A stretch of 38,706 nucleotides of DNA from Nostoc sp. WHI (GTDB lineage: Bacteria > Cyanobacteriota > Cyanobacteriia > Cyanobacteriales > Nostocaceae), in the NCBI RefSeq assembly GCF_015714725.1, contig NZ_WBKM01000078.1, forward strand, positions 1 to 38,706. The letters are read 5' to 3'. Positions within the stretch are counted from its first letter, which is position 1; each line of letters begins with the position of its first letter. A model generated the notes under the pieces. The model was not told the origin of the DNA, did no database searches, and saw only the letters and a list, made by a program, of their open reading frames with translations. Of this stretch, positions 8,822 through 16,710 are shown piece after piece. The position numbers and the translations under genes are program-made.

Positions 8822-9871
8822 CTAGACCATAATTTCTGGCGGTGTGATTGCCGCATACAAATCAGGCGCAAGTAACGCATCTTGAATGTTGATTTTCTTA
8901 GGGATAACACCCTCCTTAAAGAATAAATCTGCTACACGCTGTTGTTCTGCTATCAGTGCAGGACTTAAGCCTCTGCGTCCGGCGAAAGTGCGACGAGACA
9001 TTACCTTATCAGCCACATCCTCATCAAGCTTTTGTGTTACGATCATTAATTTTTTCACTTCATCTCGATTCGCTTCTGCCCACTTATCAAGAGCATGAAG
9101 TTCTTCAATGATAATTTTGAGTAAGCCAGGGTTTTCTTCGGCAAACTTCCTCTCAGCAATATAGTAGCCTCCAGGAGAATCTAGTCCAACAGAGTCTCTG
9201 AGGACGCGGATTCGACCCATTTTTTCAGCGATCGCATAGTGCGGATCTCCTGTCATCCAAACGGGAATTCTCCCTTCGAGAAACGCACCCCGCGCCTCGA
9301 TAGTCGCCATATTTTTGATTTTAATATCTTTGATGGTCAAGCCAATAGACTGCAAAGCTCTGAGAATAAAATAGTGCGATGCCGAGCCTTTTTGAAAATA
9401 TACTTCTTGCCCCTTGATATCCTCAAATTTCTGAAGGGGAGACTCTGGAGGTACAGCAATCACGCTATTTCTTCCTGTTCTTTCAGTTCTTTGTGTACCA
9501 ACGACATAAACCAGGTCAGATCCGGCTACTTGGGCAAAAATTGGTGGCGTTTCTCCTACTGATCCTACGTCAACTCTTTTCGCAGCCATGCCTTCCATGA
9601 GTTGAGGCCCTTGGACAAATTGCGCCCATTCCACCTTGATCCCCAGTGGCTCCAGGCGTTTCTCTAAAACTTGCCGATTTCTGAACAGATCCCCCGCACT
9701 CTGATAACCCATGCGGAGAACTTTAGTTTTTATACCAAGGGAAATCGAATTGACAGTAGTACTTGCTACATTCAGTTGGCTTTGTTGGTTACAACTTCCC
9801 AACAAATATGCCATAGAAAAACCGCCCAGACTAGATGTAGCAACATTTAGGAAACGACGGCGTTTAATCAT
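8822..9871 (-). CDS. SsuA-like sulfonate ABC transporter substrate-binding lipoprotein
   Basis: A 349-residue periplasmic binding protein of the SsuA/TauA/NrtA group. The N-terminus has a twin-arginine-like KRRRFLNVA motif and a lipobox LLGSC with Cys27, so it is probably exported (perhaps by Tat) and anchored as a lipoprotein. The body carries features of the aliphatic sulfonate family: RMGYQSAGDL near the start, LEPLGIKVEWAQF, and VGSVGETPPIFAQVAGSDL with the Gly-Glu-Thr-Pro ligand-site motif. The likely partners are the permease at 19578 and ATPase at 20525, about 10 kb away on the other strand. It is 52 bp downstream of the aldo/keto reductase gene and is probably co-transcribed with it. 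The ligand could be an alkanesulfonate, a sulfate ester or a related compound. Confidence 0.85.
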   Translation of the reverse strand: MIKRRRFLNVATSSLGGFSMAYLLGSCNQQSQLNVASTTVNSISLGIKTKVLRMGYQSAGDLFRNRQVLEKRLEPLGIKVEWAQFVQGPQLMEGMAAKRVDVGSVGETPPIFAQVAGSDLVYVVGTQRTERTGRNSVIAVPPESPLQKFEDIKGQEVYFQKGSASHYFILRALQSIGLTIKDIKIKNMATIEARGAFLEGRIPVWMTGDPHYAIAEKMGRIRVLRDSVGLDSPGGYYIAERKFAEENPGLLKIIIEELHALDKWAEANRDEVKKLMIVTQKLDEDVADKVMSRRTFAGRRGLSPALIAEQQRVADLFFKEGVIPKKINIQDALLAPDLYAAITPPEIMV

Positions 9872-9923
9872 AGCTGTTTGATAAATAAAATAGTTTGGAT
9901 TGCAAAGGTTAAAATTTACAAAA

Positions 9924-10922
9924 CTAACGCAGAGAATCTCCCCTGCGATATTCGGCGGTGATGTCGTCTAGCTTTTGTTTCAAACTGTCGTCGAGTTTTA
10001 GTTCTACAGCCTTGAGAGTGTCAACAAGTTGTTCTGGACGACTAGCACCAATAATCGGAGCGGTAATTATCGGATTAGCCAGCACCCAAGCCACGGCTAG
10101 GGTAGTGAGTGACAATCCAGCGAATTCTGCCACTGAGCGTAATTCCTCGACAGTATTGAACTCGCGATCGCGCCAGTAGCGTTCTTGATAACGTTCTGCG
10201 GCAGCCCCCAGAGTAAAACGAGTGCCTGCGGTGGGGCCTTGAGTGAGGCTATGTTTGCCAGTGAGTAGACCACCTGCCAAGGGATTGTAAGGAATTACAC
10301 CTAGTCCTTCTTCTTTGGCTAAGGGTAGTAGTTCTCGCTCAATTTCGCGGAACAACAAATTGTAGCGGGGCTGAATCGAAACAAAACGAGTTAAATTCCG
10401 CACATCGGCGCGACCCAAGGCGCGAGCGAGTCGGTAAGCTAAGAAATTAGAAACCCCGATGTAGCGTACCTTGCCAGCACGAACTACTGTATCTAATGCT
10501 TCTAAGGTTTCATCGAGAGGAGTTGAGGCATCGTCAGAGTGCAATTGGTACAAGTCAACATAATCAGTTCCCAGTCTTTTTAGGGAAGCATCGATCGCAT
10601 CAAGAATATGTTTGCGCGAAGCACCCTGATCCCAAGGCGCAGTCCCGACTCGTCCCACGCACTTAGTAGCTATGATAAAATGTTCGCGTTTGCCTTTGAG
10701 CCAGCGCCCAATAATTTCTTCAGTGCTTCCAGCAGTAGGCAGTCCACCACCAAGGGGATAAACGTCGGCTGTATCGAGAAAGTTGATGCCAGCATCGGCT
10801 GCGGTGTCGAGGATGTACCTGGAAGTTTCTTCGTCTGTCTGCAAGCCGAAGGTCATAGTACCAAGACAGAGACGGGAAACGGTTAATCCAGTTTGACCGA
10901 GTTTAGTGGTTGGTAATGTCAT
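9924..10922 (-). CDS. aldo/keto reductase
   Basis: A 332-residue NADPH-dependent TIM-barrel reductase. The catalytic tetrad can be seen: Asp50 and Tyr55 in FLDTADVY, Lys in IIATKCVG and His in YQLHSDD. The C-terminal PIIGASRPEQL motif binds the cofactor phosphate. Length and motifs match the YajO/YhdN-like soluble aldo/keto reductases. In this neighbourhood it could reduce an aldehyde released when a sulfonate is cleaved oxidatively (inference). It is the first gene of a likely pair with the SsuA-like gene. The ATG at 10922 lacks a clear Shine-Dalgarno sequence. Confidence 0.93.
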   Translation of the reverse strand: MTLPTTKLGQTGLTVSRLCLGTMTFGLQTDEETSRYILDTAADAGINFLDTADVYPLGGGLPTAGSTEEIIGRWLKGKREHFIIATKCVGRVGTAPWDQGASRKHILDAIDASLKRLGTDYVDLYQLHSDDASTPLDETLEALDTVVRAGKVRYIGVSNFLAYRLARALGRADVRNLTRFVSIQPRYNLLFREIERELLPLAKEEGLGVIPYNPLAGGLLTGKHSLTQGPTAGTRFTLGAAAERYQERYWRDREFNTVEELRSVAEFAGLSLTTLAVAWVLANPIITAPIIGASRPEQLVDTLKAVELKLDDSLKQKLDDITAEYRRGDSLR

Positions 10923-10946
10923 GTTAGAAGAGGAAAGGAATTCTTA

Positions 10947-11110
10947 GAGGTTGTTTGAAAAGTGTTTTGCGGTGACTTTAGGTACTTTTAGATCCCCCCT
11001 AACCCCCCTTAAAAAAGGGGGGAACCGGAATCAAAGTCCCCCAATTTATCGGGGGATTTAGGGGGATCTAAAACTTTTGATACCGACAAGAGGACTTTTC
11101 AAACATCCTC
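10947..11110. mobile_element. MITE-like element with long inverted repeats and TTA duplication
   Basis: Outer ends GAGGTTGTTTGAAAAG and CTTTTCAAACATCCTC are inverted repeats with one mismatch. Inside, TTTTAGATCCCCC pairs with GGGGGATCTAAAA, and further C-runs and G-runs pair in the core. Each end is flanked by TTA (10944-10946 and 11111-11113), consistent with a 3-bp target duplication. It has no coding capacity and would need a transposase in trans. Confidence 0.75.
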
Positions 11111-11180
11111 TTATACCAATTTGAAAAATGATTGCGACAGATAGATAGAGAAAACCCAGATACACTAAGTGGTTTTCAAT

Positions 11181-11208
11181 CCAAAATCTAAAATCTAAAA
11201 TCCAAAAT
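11181..11208. repeat. STRR: four AT-rich 7-bp repeats
   Basis: CCAAAAT, CTAAAAT, CTAAAAT, CCAAAAT in tandem, just past the 3' end of the esterase gene. The flanks TACCAATTT (from 11115) and AAAATGGTA form a further loose inverted repeat. Confidence 0.75.
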
Positions 11209-11212
11209 GGTA

Positions 11213-11881
11213 TTAGGCTACTACAGATGCTTGACGACGGCTCTGTGAAATTAGCCATTGTTGCAGTTTCGGGTCACTGTAAACTTCATCGGCAATAAAA
11301 TGATCGCCTTCAGGTAGTACAGTAAAATCTACTGTTCCCCCCAGACCGCGCAAGGTATCGACAATCTGCTGTGTATCTTCAATCGGTAGTTTTTCGTCTT
11401 TGCCACCTTGGAATATTTGAATAGGAATTTCTTTGAGTGCAGCTAGTTGGCTTGCTTCTAATGTTTTGGGTACACGCCCTGAGACTGCTACAAGACCAGC
11501 AAAGCGATCAGGGTGAGAAGCAGCGATATGCCATGCTCCAGCCGTACCTAAGCTGAATCCAGATAAGATAACACGGGACGGATTGATGGGTTGGGAAGCG
11601 ATGAGATCATCGAGCAAAGCAATCACATCTGATTCTCGATCTACCCAGGTTTGTCCTTCAGGCAACTGGGGAGCAGCAAAGATATAAGGTAAGGAAGTGG
11701 ACGAATCTACAAAACGAGGTAAACCCCATTTTAGCAGCACATTTATATCTGTACCGCGATCGCGTGCGCCGTGTAGAAATAACACCAAGGGCGCGGATTG
11801 GTTAATATTGTCTGAGATAGGCGAGAGGAGATAAGGCAAAGAACCATTACTGCTATTAAAAGAGCGGTGTTCGACGGACAT
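11213..11881 (-). CDS. alpha/beta-hydrolase fold carboxylesterase
   Basis: A 222-residue esterase of the phospholipase/carboxylesterase group. An oxyanion loop FLHGARDRG is followed by the nucleophile elbow GFSLG (Ser110), Asp162 in GGKDEKLP and His194 in EGDHFIADE: a complete catalytic triad. The frame is open to 11965, but the ATG at 11881 has an AGGAG site 8 bases upstream, and the skipped segment is encoded by a 21-bp tandem repeat, so 11881 is the likely start. No signal peptide is seen, so it is cytoplasmic. It lies between the amidohydrolase and the aldo/keto reductase on the same strand and may act on the same set of compounds (inference). Confidence 0.85.
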   Translation of the reverse strand: MSVEHRSFNSSNGSLPYLLSPISDNINQSAPLVLFLHGARDRGTDINVLLKWGLPRFVDSSTSLPYIFAAPQLPEGQTWVDRESDVIALLDDLIASQPINPSRVILSGFSLGTAGAWHIAASHPDRFAGLVAVSGRVPKTLEASQLAALKEIPIQIFQGGKDEKLPIEDTQQIVDTLRGLGGTVDFTVLPEGDHFIADEVYSDPKLQQWLISQSRRQASVVA

Positions 11882-11921
11882 AGTTGTGACTCCTAAAGTT
11901 TGGGGAGTGGAGAGTATGGAT

Positions 11922-11977
11922 AAAGATGCAGGTCGATGCAACAAAGATGCAGACCGATGCAACAAAGGTGCAGGTCA
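11922..11977. repeat. 21-bp tandem repeat upstream of the esterase gene
   Basis: Two full units (11922-11942 and 11943-11963, two mismatches) and a partial third. They contain AAAGATGCAG and CGATGCAAC. They lie in the leader of the esterase gene. Confidence 0.75.
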
Positions 11978-12071
11978 GAAGAAGGGGATGTAGAGGAGCA
12001 AGGAAGTTATACCCTGATCTCCTCTTACAGCAGTTTTCATCTATTTAGACCACACATTTCTTTCTTTGCGC

Positions 12072-12112
12072 GGCAGTCGCTACAACGGGGGGAACCCCCG
12101 CAACGCGCTGCC
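12072..12112. repeat. 41-nt palindromic hairpin repeat, copy A
   Basis: Begins GGCAG and ends CTGCC, with a GGGGGGAACCCCC centre. It is related to the 41-nt hairpin at 13833-13873. It sits inside CTTTGCG/CTTTGCGTGAG-type flanking repeats. Confidence 0.75.
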
Positions 12113-12179
12113 TTGCCTTTGCGCCTTTGCGTGAGATAAAAAAGATGTGGTTCATTTACCTGAAAATAGCTGTAATCTA

Positions 12180-13718
12180 TTACGCCGTTACCAAACTCTT
12201 ATCTGCTTGTGGAGATTCGATGTTACCTACCTTAGATTCAACCGCCGTACCCTTGAAGAAATCGGGATTGGCTTGAGTATAGAACTTGTAAGGATTATTA
12301 AATACATAAGCCTTAAAGTCGGCTTCAGAAATCACACCTTCTTGCACCAAATCCCAGCTTTCCGCTAGTGGGTCAGTCAAATCTGGCACATCCCAGTGAC
12401 CAACATCTGAGGAATAAATGGCGTTGATTTTCACACCCAAGGGATTGGCTTTGTCGTTGAATGCAGCTGCGATGGTGCGGTCATCGGACTCGGAACCAAA
12501 GAAGAAACTGTTTACCCAGCGATCGCGGATGTCTTCAATTGTTTCAATCCCGGCGGCGGCAAAGTCTTCCAGTTCGCTACCAACGGGTGAGCGGCTATGA
12601 CGGTTGAAGGAAGAACCCAGTACACTCTTAGTCAATTCCTCTTTGGTGAGGGAATATCCTTGAGTAATTTCGCCACCAAATCGCTCAAACAACTCGAACA
12701 ACTCATCAGAATTTGTCAGTTCTGGGTTGTAGTTTTGCAGTCCCTTGAGACTGCGCTTGGAGAAACGATCTACTAAATGAATGTAGACGTGTGCGCCCCA
12801 ATCTGCACCACCTTCAAGCATACCTACGCGCAACTGTGGAAAACGTTTGGTAACACCACCGAAGAACAACGCCTTGGCAACTGCTTGTGAGCCATCGCCA
12901 AAGTGACCGATATGGTTGTTCATGTAGTTACTGATGGAGGAGCGTCCAGTCCAACCTTGACTGCCGTAATGGGTAGTAACGGGTACACCTAATTCAACAG
13001 CCTTCGCCCAGAATGGATCGTAGTCGTATTCACTATCCAATCCGTAGAAGTCAATGTAAGAGGCATACTTGGCGATTTCAGGGTATTGATCTGCTGGATA
13101 TTTATCAGCGATCGCCTTAATTGGTCGTTTCACACCACCAGGGATATTTGCCACCTTCAGTCCCAGTGTTTTCACTGCAAACTCTAACTCCTCAACGGCT
13201 TCTTGAGGATTACCCATTGGGATGCCAGCTACAGGTGTCAGGCGATCGCTATATTTCCGGTACAAGTCAGCATGATAGTGATTAACCGCCCGTTGCAGTG
13301 CTTGACGGTTCTCTTTACTTGCTCCAGCCGGTGCCAAAACATTATTCGGAAACAGTACCGAATAATCAGATCCCTGCTCCGCTTGACGCTCATAGAACAG
13401 TTCAGGCAAAGTGTAAGTAGCAAGATCCAAAGTATTGCGGGTAACTCTAGCCCACCAAGGCGATCGAATTGTGCGGTTGTACTGCCGTTCTTCTGGAGTC
13501 TGTTGATACCAGTCTTTACCATTGCTCTTGGAATTGAGACGAGAATCTTCCGCCTTGCGTAATTCATCTACGAGTTTCGAGCCACCGTATTTAGCAATGT
13601 AATCCTCAAGCGCCGGAGTAAAATCATTAGTATGAACATCAGTGTCAATTATCGGATAATTGAGATTTGCTTTGATTGCAGCTGAGCGGGAAGTTTTCAA
13701 TCTGCTATATTCAGTCAT
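12180..13718 (-). CDS. amidohydrolase family metal-dependent hydrolase
   Basis: A 512-residue TIM-barrel protein of the amidohydrolase-2 type (the ACMS decarboxylase-like group, PF04909). The N-terminal metal motif is IIDTDVH (Asp27, His29). A second His lies in VTTHYGSQG (about 249), followed by LFFGGVTKRFPQLRVGMLEGG, a typical strand and loop of the family. The C-terminal Asp is in IYSSDVGHWDVPD (about 430). It would catalyse hydrolysis or non-oxidative decarboxylation of a carboxylated substrate. At 512 residues it is longer than the usual 300-400. It lies 260 bp downstream of the flavin monooxygenase gene, so a joint catabolic role is likely. The exact substrate is unknown. Confidence 0.85.
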   Translation of the reverse strand: MTEYSRLKTSRSAAIKANLNYPIIDTDVHTNDFTPALEDYIAKYGGSKLVDELRKAEDSRLNSKSNGKDWYQQTPEERQYNRTIRSPWWARVTRNTLDLATYTLPELFYERQAEQGSDYSVLFPNNVLAPAGASKENRQALQRAVNHYHADLYRKYSDRLTPVAGIPMGNPQEAVEELEFAVKTLGLKVANIPGGVKRPIKAIADKYPADQYPEIAKYASYIDFYGLDSEYDYDPFWAKAVELGVPVTTHYGSQGWTGRSSISNYMNNHIGHFGDGSQAVAKALFFGGVTKRFPQLRVGMLEGGADWGAHVYIHLVDRFSKRSLKGLQNYNPELTNSDELFELFERFGGEITQGYSLTKEELTKSVLGSSFNRHSRSPVGSELEDFAAAGIETIEDIRDRWVNSFFFGSESDDRTIAAAFNDKANPLGVKINAIYSSDVGHWDVPDLTDPLAESWDLVQEGVISEADFKAYVFNNPYKFYTQANPDFFKGTAVESKVGNIESPQADKSLVTA

Positions 13719-13832
13719 GTTTTTTTCCTTTAAAAAATTGCAAACAAGTCAGAACGCAAAAGACTAAAAGTATTAACAAAAACTTTAGATATGGGTATAA
13801 AGCTCATTAATATCTCTGCGCCTCTGCGTGAT

Positions 13833-13873
13833 GCCAGGTGCTTCAAGTCGGGGAACCCGCCCAGCGCACTGGC
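13833..13873. repeat. 41-nt palindromic hairpin repeat, copy B
   Basis: Begins GCCAG and ends CTGGC, with a CGGGGAACCCG centre. It has the same length and layout as copy A at 12072-12112, with paired base changes that keep the stem. It is flanked by CTCTGCGTGA on the left and CTCTGCGTGAG on the right. It lies between the monooxygenase and amidohydrolase genes. Confidence 0.75.
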
Positions 13874-13978
13874 TCCTCTGCGTGAGAAAAATCATCTCGA
13901 AAATATGCAGCACCCAGGCGGTGATCTGCAAAAGATCCGCTTTAAAAGATATGGTTTAACCATCCGTAAAAAATTAAC

Positions 13979-15343
13979 CTACACCAACACCAGTCTCTCA
14001 TCCACTTGTTTAACGGCAAATTGATTACCCGGACGACGCAGCCCCAGGTTTTCCCGCAAGGTAGTACCTTCGTATTCAGTACGGAACAATCCGCGTTTCT
14101 GGAGGATGGGAACAACTAAGTTAACGAAATCATCTAATCCTGTGGGCAAGATGGGCGGCATGATATTAAAGCCATCAGCTGCACCATTGTTAAACCATTC
14201 CTCTAACTGGTCAGCAATACTTTCAGGAGTACCAAGGATAGTACGATGACCCCTAGCAGTAGCAAGAGCGAGATATAACTGGCGCAGCGTCAGAGTGCCA
14301 CGAGTAGCTAAATCCTTGACTAATTTCAGACGACTCTTATTAGTATTGGTATCACTGGGTAGTTCGGGAGCTAGATCATCTAAGGAATATTTCGTCAAAT
14401 CAACACCTTTGTAATAGTTCCTTAAAATCTCCCAAGCTACATCAGGATGAATCAACGATTGCAGAAACTCGTATTTTTCTTGGGCTTCTTCTTCAGTCCG
14501 CCCAATAATGGGGAAAGCCCCAGGCATGATTTTCAGATCGTCTGGAGAGCGTCCATATTTCGCCAACCTACCTTTGACATCAGCGTAAAATTCCTGGGCA
14601 TCGGCTAGAGTTTGATTGGCAGTAAAAATCACCTCAGCAGTACGCGCAGCTAAATCCCGTCCAGCTTCCGATGCTCCAGCCTGCACAATCACCGGATAAC
14701 CTTGAGGTGGACGACCAACATTCAAGGGGCCTTTGACAGAAAAATGTTTACCCTTGTGGTTGAGTGTATGTAGTTTATTAGAGTCAAAATAGATACCAGA
14801 TTCTCTGTCACGGATGAAAGCATCATCTTCCCAGCTATCCCACAGTCCTTTGACCACTTCCACAAACTCTTCCGCCCGTTCATAACGTTGGCTATGTTCC
14901 GGGTGATGCTCAAGACCGAAATTACGTGCGGCATTCTCGTTACCCGTGGTGACAACATTCCACCCCGCCCGGCCTTTACTCAAGTGATCCAGCGAGGCAA
15001 ACTTACGTGCCAGGGTGTAAGGTTCTTCATAAGTAGTCGAGGCGGTAGAAATGAAGCCAATGTTTTGAGTTACAGAGGACAAAGCCGAGAAGAGTGTCAC
15101 TGGCTCGAAATGGACAAGTTTACCATTGCGTCTCTGCGTTTCGGGATCACCACCCCAAACTCCTGGACTGTCCGCCAGAAAAACTGCATCAAATAAGCCA
15201 CGTTCAGCAGTCTGGGTAATTTCTTTGTAATGCTCGAAATTAAAACCCGCATCTATTTCTGCATCTGGATGTCGCCAAGCAGAAACATGATGTCCAGTGG
15301 CTTGAATAAATGCACCTAAACGAAACTTGCGTGTTTTACTCAT
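13979..15343 (-). CDS. NtaA/SnaA/DszA-family FMN-dependent monooxygenase
   Basis: A 454-residue flavin-dependent monooxygenase of the luciferase-like superfamily. The start (LGAFIQATGHHVSAWRHPDA) is typical of nitrilotriacetate monooxygenase component A and of the sulfone monooxygenase DszA. Further family marks are FLADSPGVWGGD, GRAGWNVVTT and PVIVQAGASEAGRDLAAR. Enzymes of this class use FMNH2 supplied by a separate reductase; no such reductase gene is in this window. Next to sulfonate transport genes it probably splits a C-S or C-N bond. It starts 28 bp after the methyltransferase gene and is likely in one operon with it. Length is normal for the family. Confidence 0.92.
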   Translation of the reverse strand: MSKTRKFRLGAFIQATGHHVSAWRHPDAEIDAGFNFEHYKEITQTAERGLFDAVFLADSPGVWGGDPETQRRNGKLVHFEPVTLFSALSSVTQNIGFISTASTTYEEPYTLARKFASLDHLSKGRAGWNVVTTGNENAARNFGLEHHPEHSQRYERAEEFVEVVKGLWDSWEDDAFIRDRESGIYFDSNKLHTLNHKGKHFSVKGPLNVGRPPQGYPVIVQAGASEAGRDLAARTAEVIFTANQTLADAQEFYADVKGRLAKYGRSPDDLKIMPGAFPIIGRTEEEAQEKYEFLQSLIHPDVAWEILRNYYKGVDLTKYSLDDLAPELPSDTNTNKSRLKLVKDLATRGTLTLRQLYLALATARGHRTILGTPESIADQLEEWFNNGAADGFNIMPPILPTGLDDFVNLVVPILQKRGLFRTEYEGTTLRENLGLRRPGNQFAVKQVDERLVLV

Positions 15344-15371
15344 CTTTGTATATAGCTAAATAGCATCCAAA

Positions 15372-16193
15372 TTAATGTTTCCAAACTACTTGGATTGTTG
15401 CTGTGAGTTCTTCTGTAAAGTGACCAGAAGGCTCAACTGCTAGTAATGCTTCTTTGATATCTGCTTCAAATTCTTCGGCTTTGTCGCCATAGAAAATTTT
15501 CAGAGAAAAGGCTGTAGTGTATAAGTAGCCAAGATAGCTAGAGACTGTCCAAGATTTTTCAAATGGCACTTCATATAATTCTTGGCGAGCAAATTTTGAA
15601 TTGGCAATTACGACTTCGTGGGGAGGATCAACTGGTTTACGAATGCCTTGTCCTCGTTGTCCAGTTCGTCGCTCCTCACCTAACCATTTTTTCACTACTT
15701 CTATGGCAGCTTGTTTCCAAGGTAAAGAACTTATCCAAGGATTATCACCTGTATTGAGCAGTGCTACAGCCCCATCATCTGTTAGCAATTCATAAAGGCT
15801 CTCAAGTACGAGTTCGCGTTCCATCCAGTGGAAGGCTCTGCCAATGGTAGCTAGTTTAAATGTTCCCAAACTAGGGTTAATTAATTCTGCTCCTTGTTCT
15901 AGCCAAGTGATATTGCTTGCTTTTACAGCTGCTGCTTGACGTTGCGCTTCCTTGAGCATATCCGGGTCGGGATCAATAGCAACTACTTCTTGAAATTTGC
16001 TGCTAAGGGGAATGGCAATTAAACCTGGCCCAGTACCCAAATCAAGAAGTCTTCCTTGACCATTGAGATTAAATATTTCAGTTAGTTTGTCAAATACAGC
16101 AGGTGAGTATTTGGTTCTGTATTGAGCATAGACTTCAGCTGCACCCTCAAATAATGTTGGGTCGTAGGTAGGAAGTGTTTTCAGTTGGGTCAT
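15372..16193 (-). CDS. class I SAM-dependent methyltransferase
   Basis: A 273-residue protein with the Rossmann methyltransferase motif I LLDLGTGPGLIAIPL (Asp51, GTGPG) and an acidic end to strand 2 in VVAIDPDPDML. The later WMERE and LLNTGDNPW segments are like those of UbiE-like enzymes. No membrane segment is seen. The substrate is unknown. It is the gene directly upstream of the monooxygenase (28-bp gap), so it may methylate or demethylate an intermediate, or only be co-expressed. It is separated from the porin by 517 bp without a gene. Confidence 0.88.
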   Translation of the reverse strand: MTQLKTLPTYDPTLFEGAAEVYAQYRTKYSPAVFDKLTEIFNLNGQGRLLDLGTGPGLIAIPLSSKFQEVVAIDPDPDMLKEAQRQAAAVKASNITWLEQGAELINPSLGTFKLATIGRAFHWMERELVLESLYELLTDDGAVALLNTGDNPWISSLPWKQAAIEVVKKWLGEERRTGQRGQGIRKPVDPPHEVVIANSKFARQELYEVPFEKSWTVSSYLGYLYTTAFSLKIFYGDKAEEFEADIKEALLAVEPSGHFTEELTATIQVVWKH

Positions 16194-16710
16194 AAGTTGG
16201 TTTTTTGCTGAATCAATCTTGATTTGAGTACTGGGGATTAGGCATTGGGAAAATTATTCTGAATATTTCCCTAGTCTCTGTTGCTAAGGTTCTTACCAAG
16301 TTTGTTTGAACCATTTAGAACATTGATAGGGTGTTTCAGTACTACTTGCATCAGGTACACGATTAATCTTTGCCCTATCAACATTTTTCTGTAGCTCTGG
16401 CTAAGTAGTCAGTTGGTAAATGAAACGCTGTAGTTTATTTCTTGCAAACTACAATAACTTGATTGGTTTACCGTAGGTTGTTCATGTAACAAAGCTTCAC
16501 ACACTTCTGAGAAAAATGCAAGTACTACTTAACACAAGTTTGCTCTCTCAAGATAGGAGGGCTGAAGTGAGTGTTGGAAATAGTCACCTCTGTCTGCGAC
16601 ACGCTGCGCGAACGCAGAGAAGTGCGGGCGTAGATGCAGCACTTGAGTAAAAACTAGCGAGTAAAATTCAGGAGTCACACTTCGACTGCTCTTAAAGTTG
16701 CTTCGCTAAA
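16194..16710. other. gene-free stretch between porin and methyltransferase
   Basis: About 517 bp without a convincing ORF. TACTTGCAT (about 16343) and ATGCAAGTA (about 16517) are inverted copies far apart. A CTGCGACACGCTGCGCGAACGCAG hairpin-like repeat (about 16597-16618) is of a common cyanobacterial kind. It probably holds the methyltransferase/monooxygenase promoter, but no clear -35/-10 pair could be fixed. Confidence 0.45.

Noticed and set aside
8822..9871. Nitrate (NrtA) or taurine (TauA) binding protein
   Set aside because: The size, lipoprotein form and GETPP context suit the SsuA group better, and no nitrate assimilation genes are near. TauA cannot be fully excluded.
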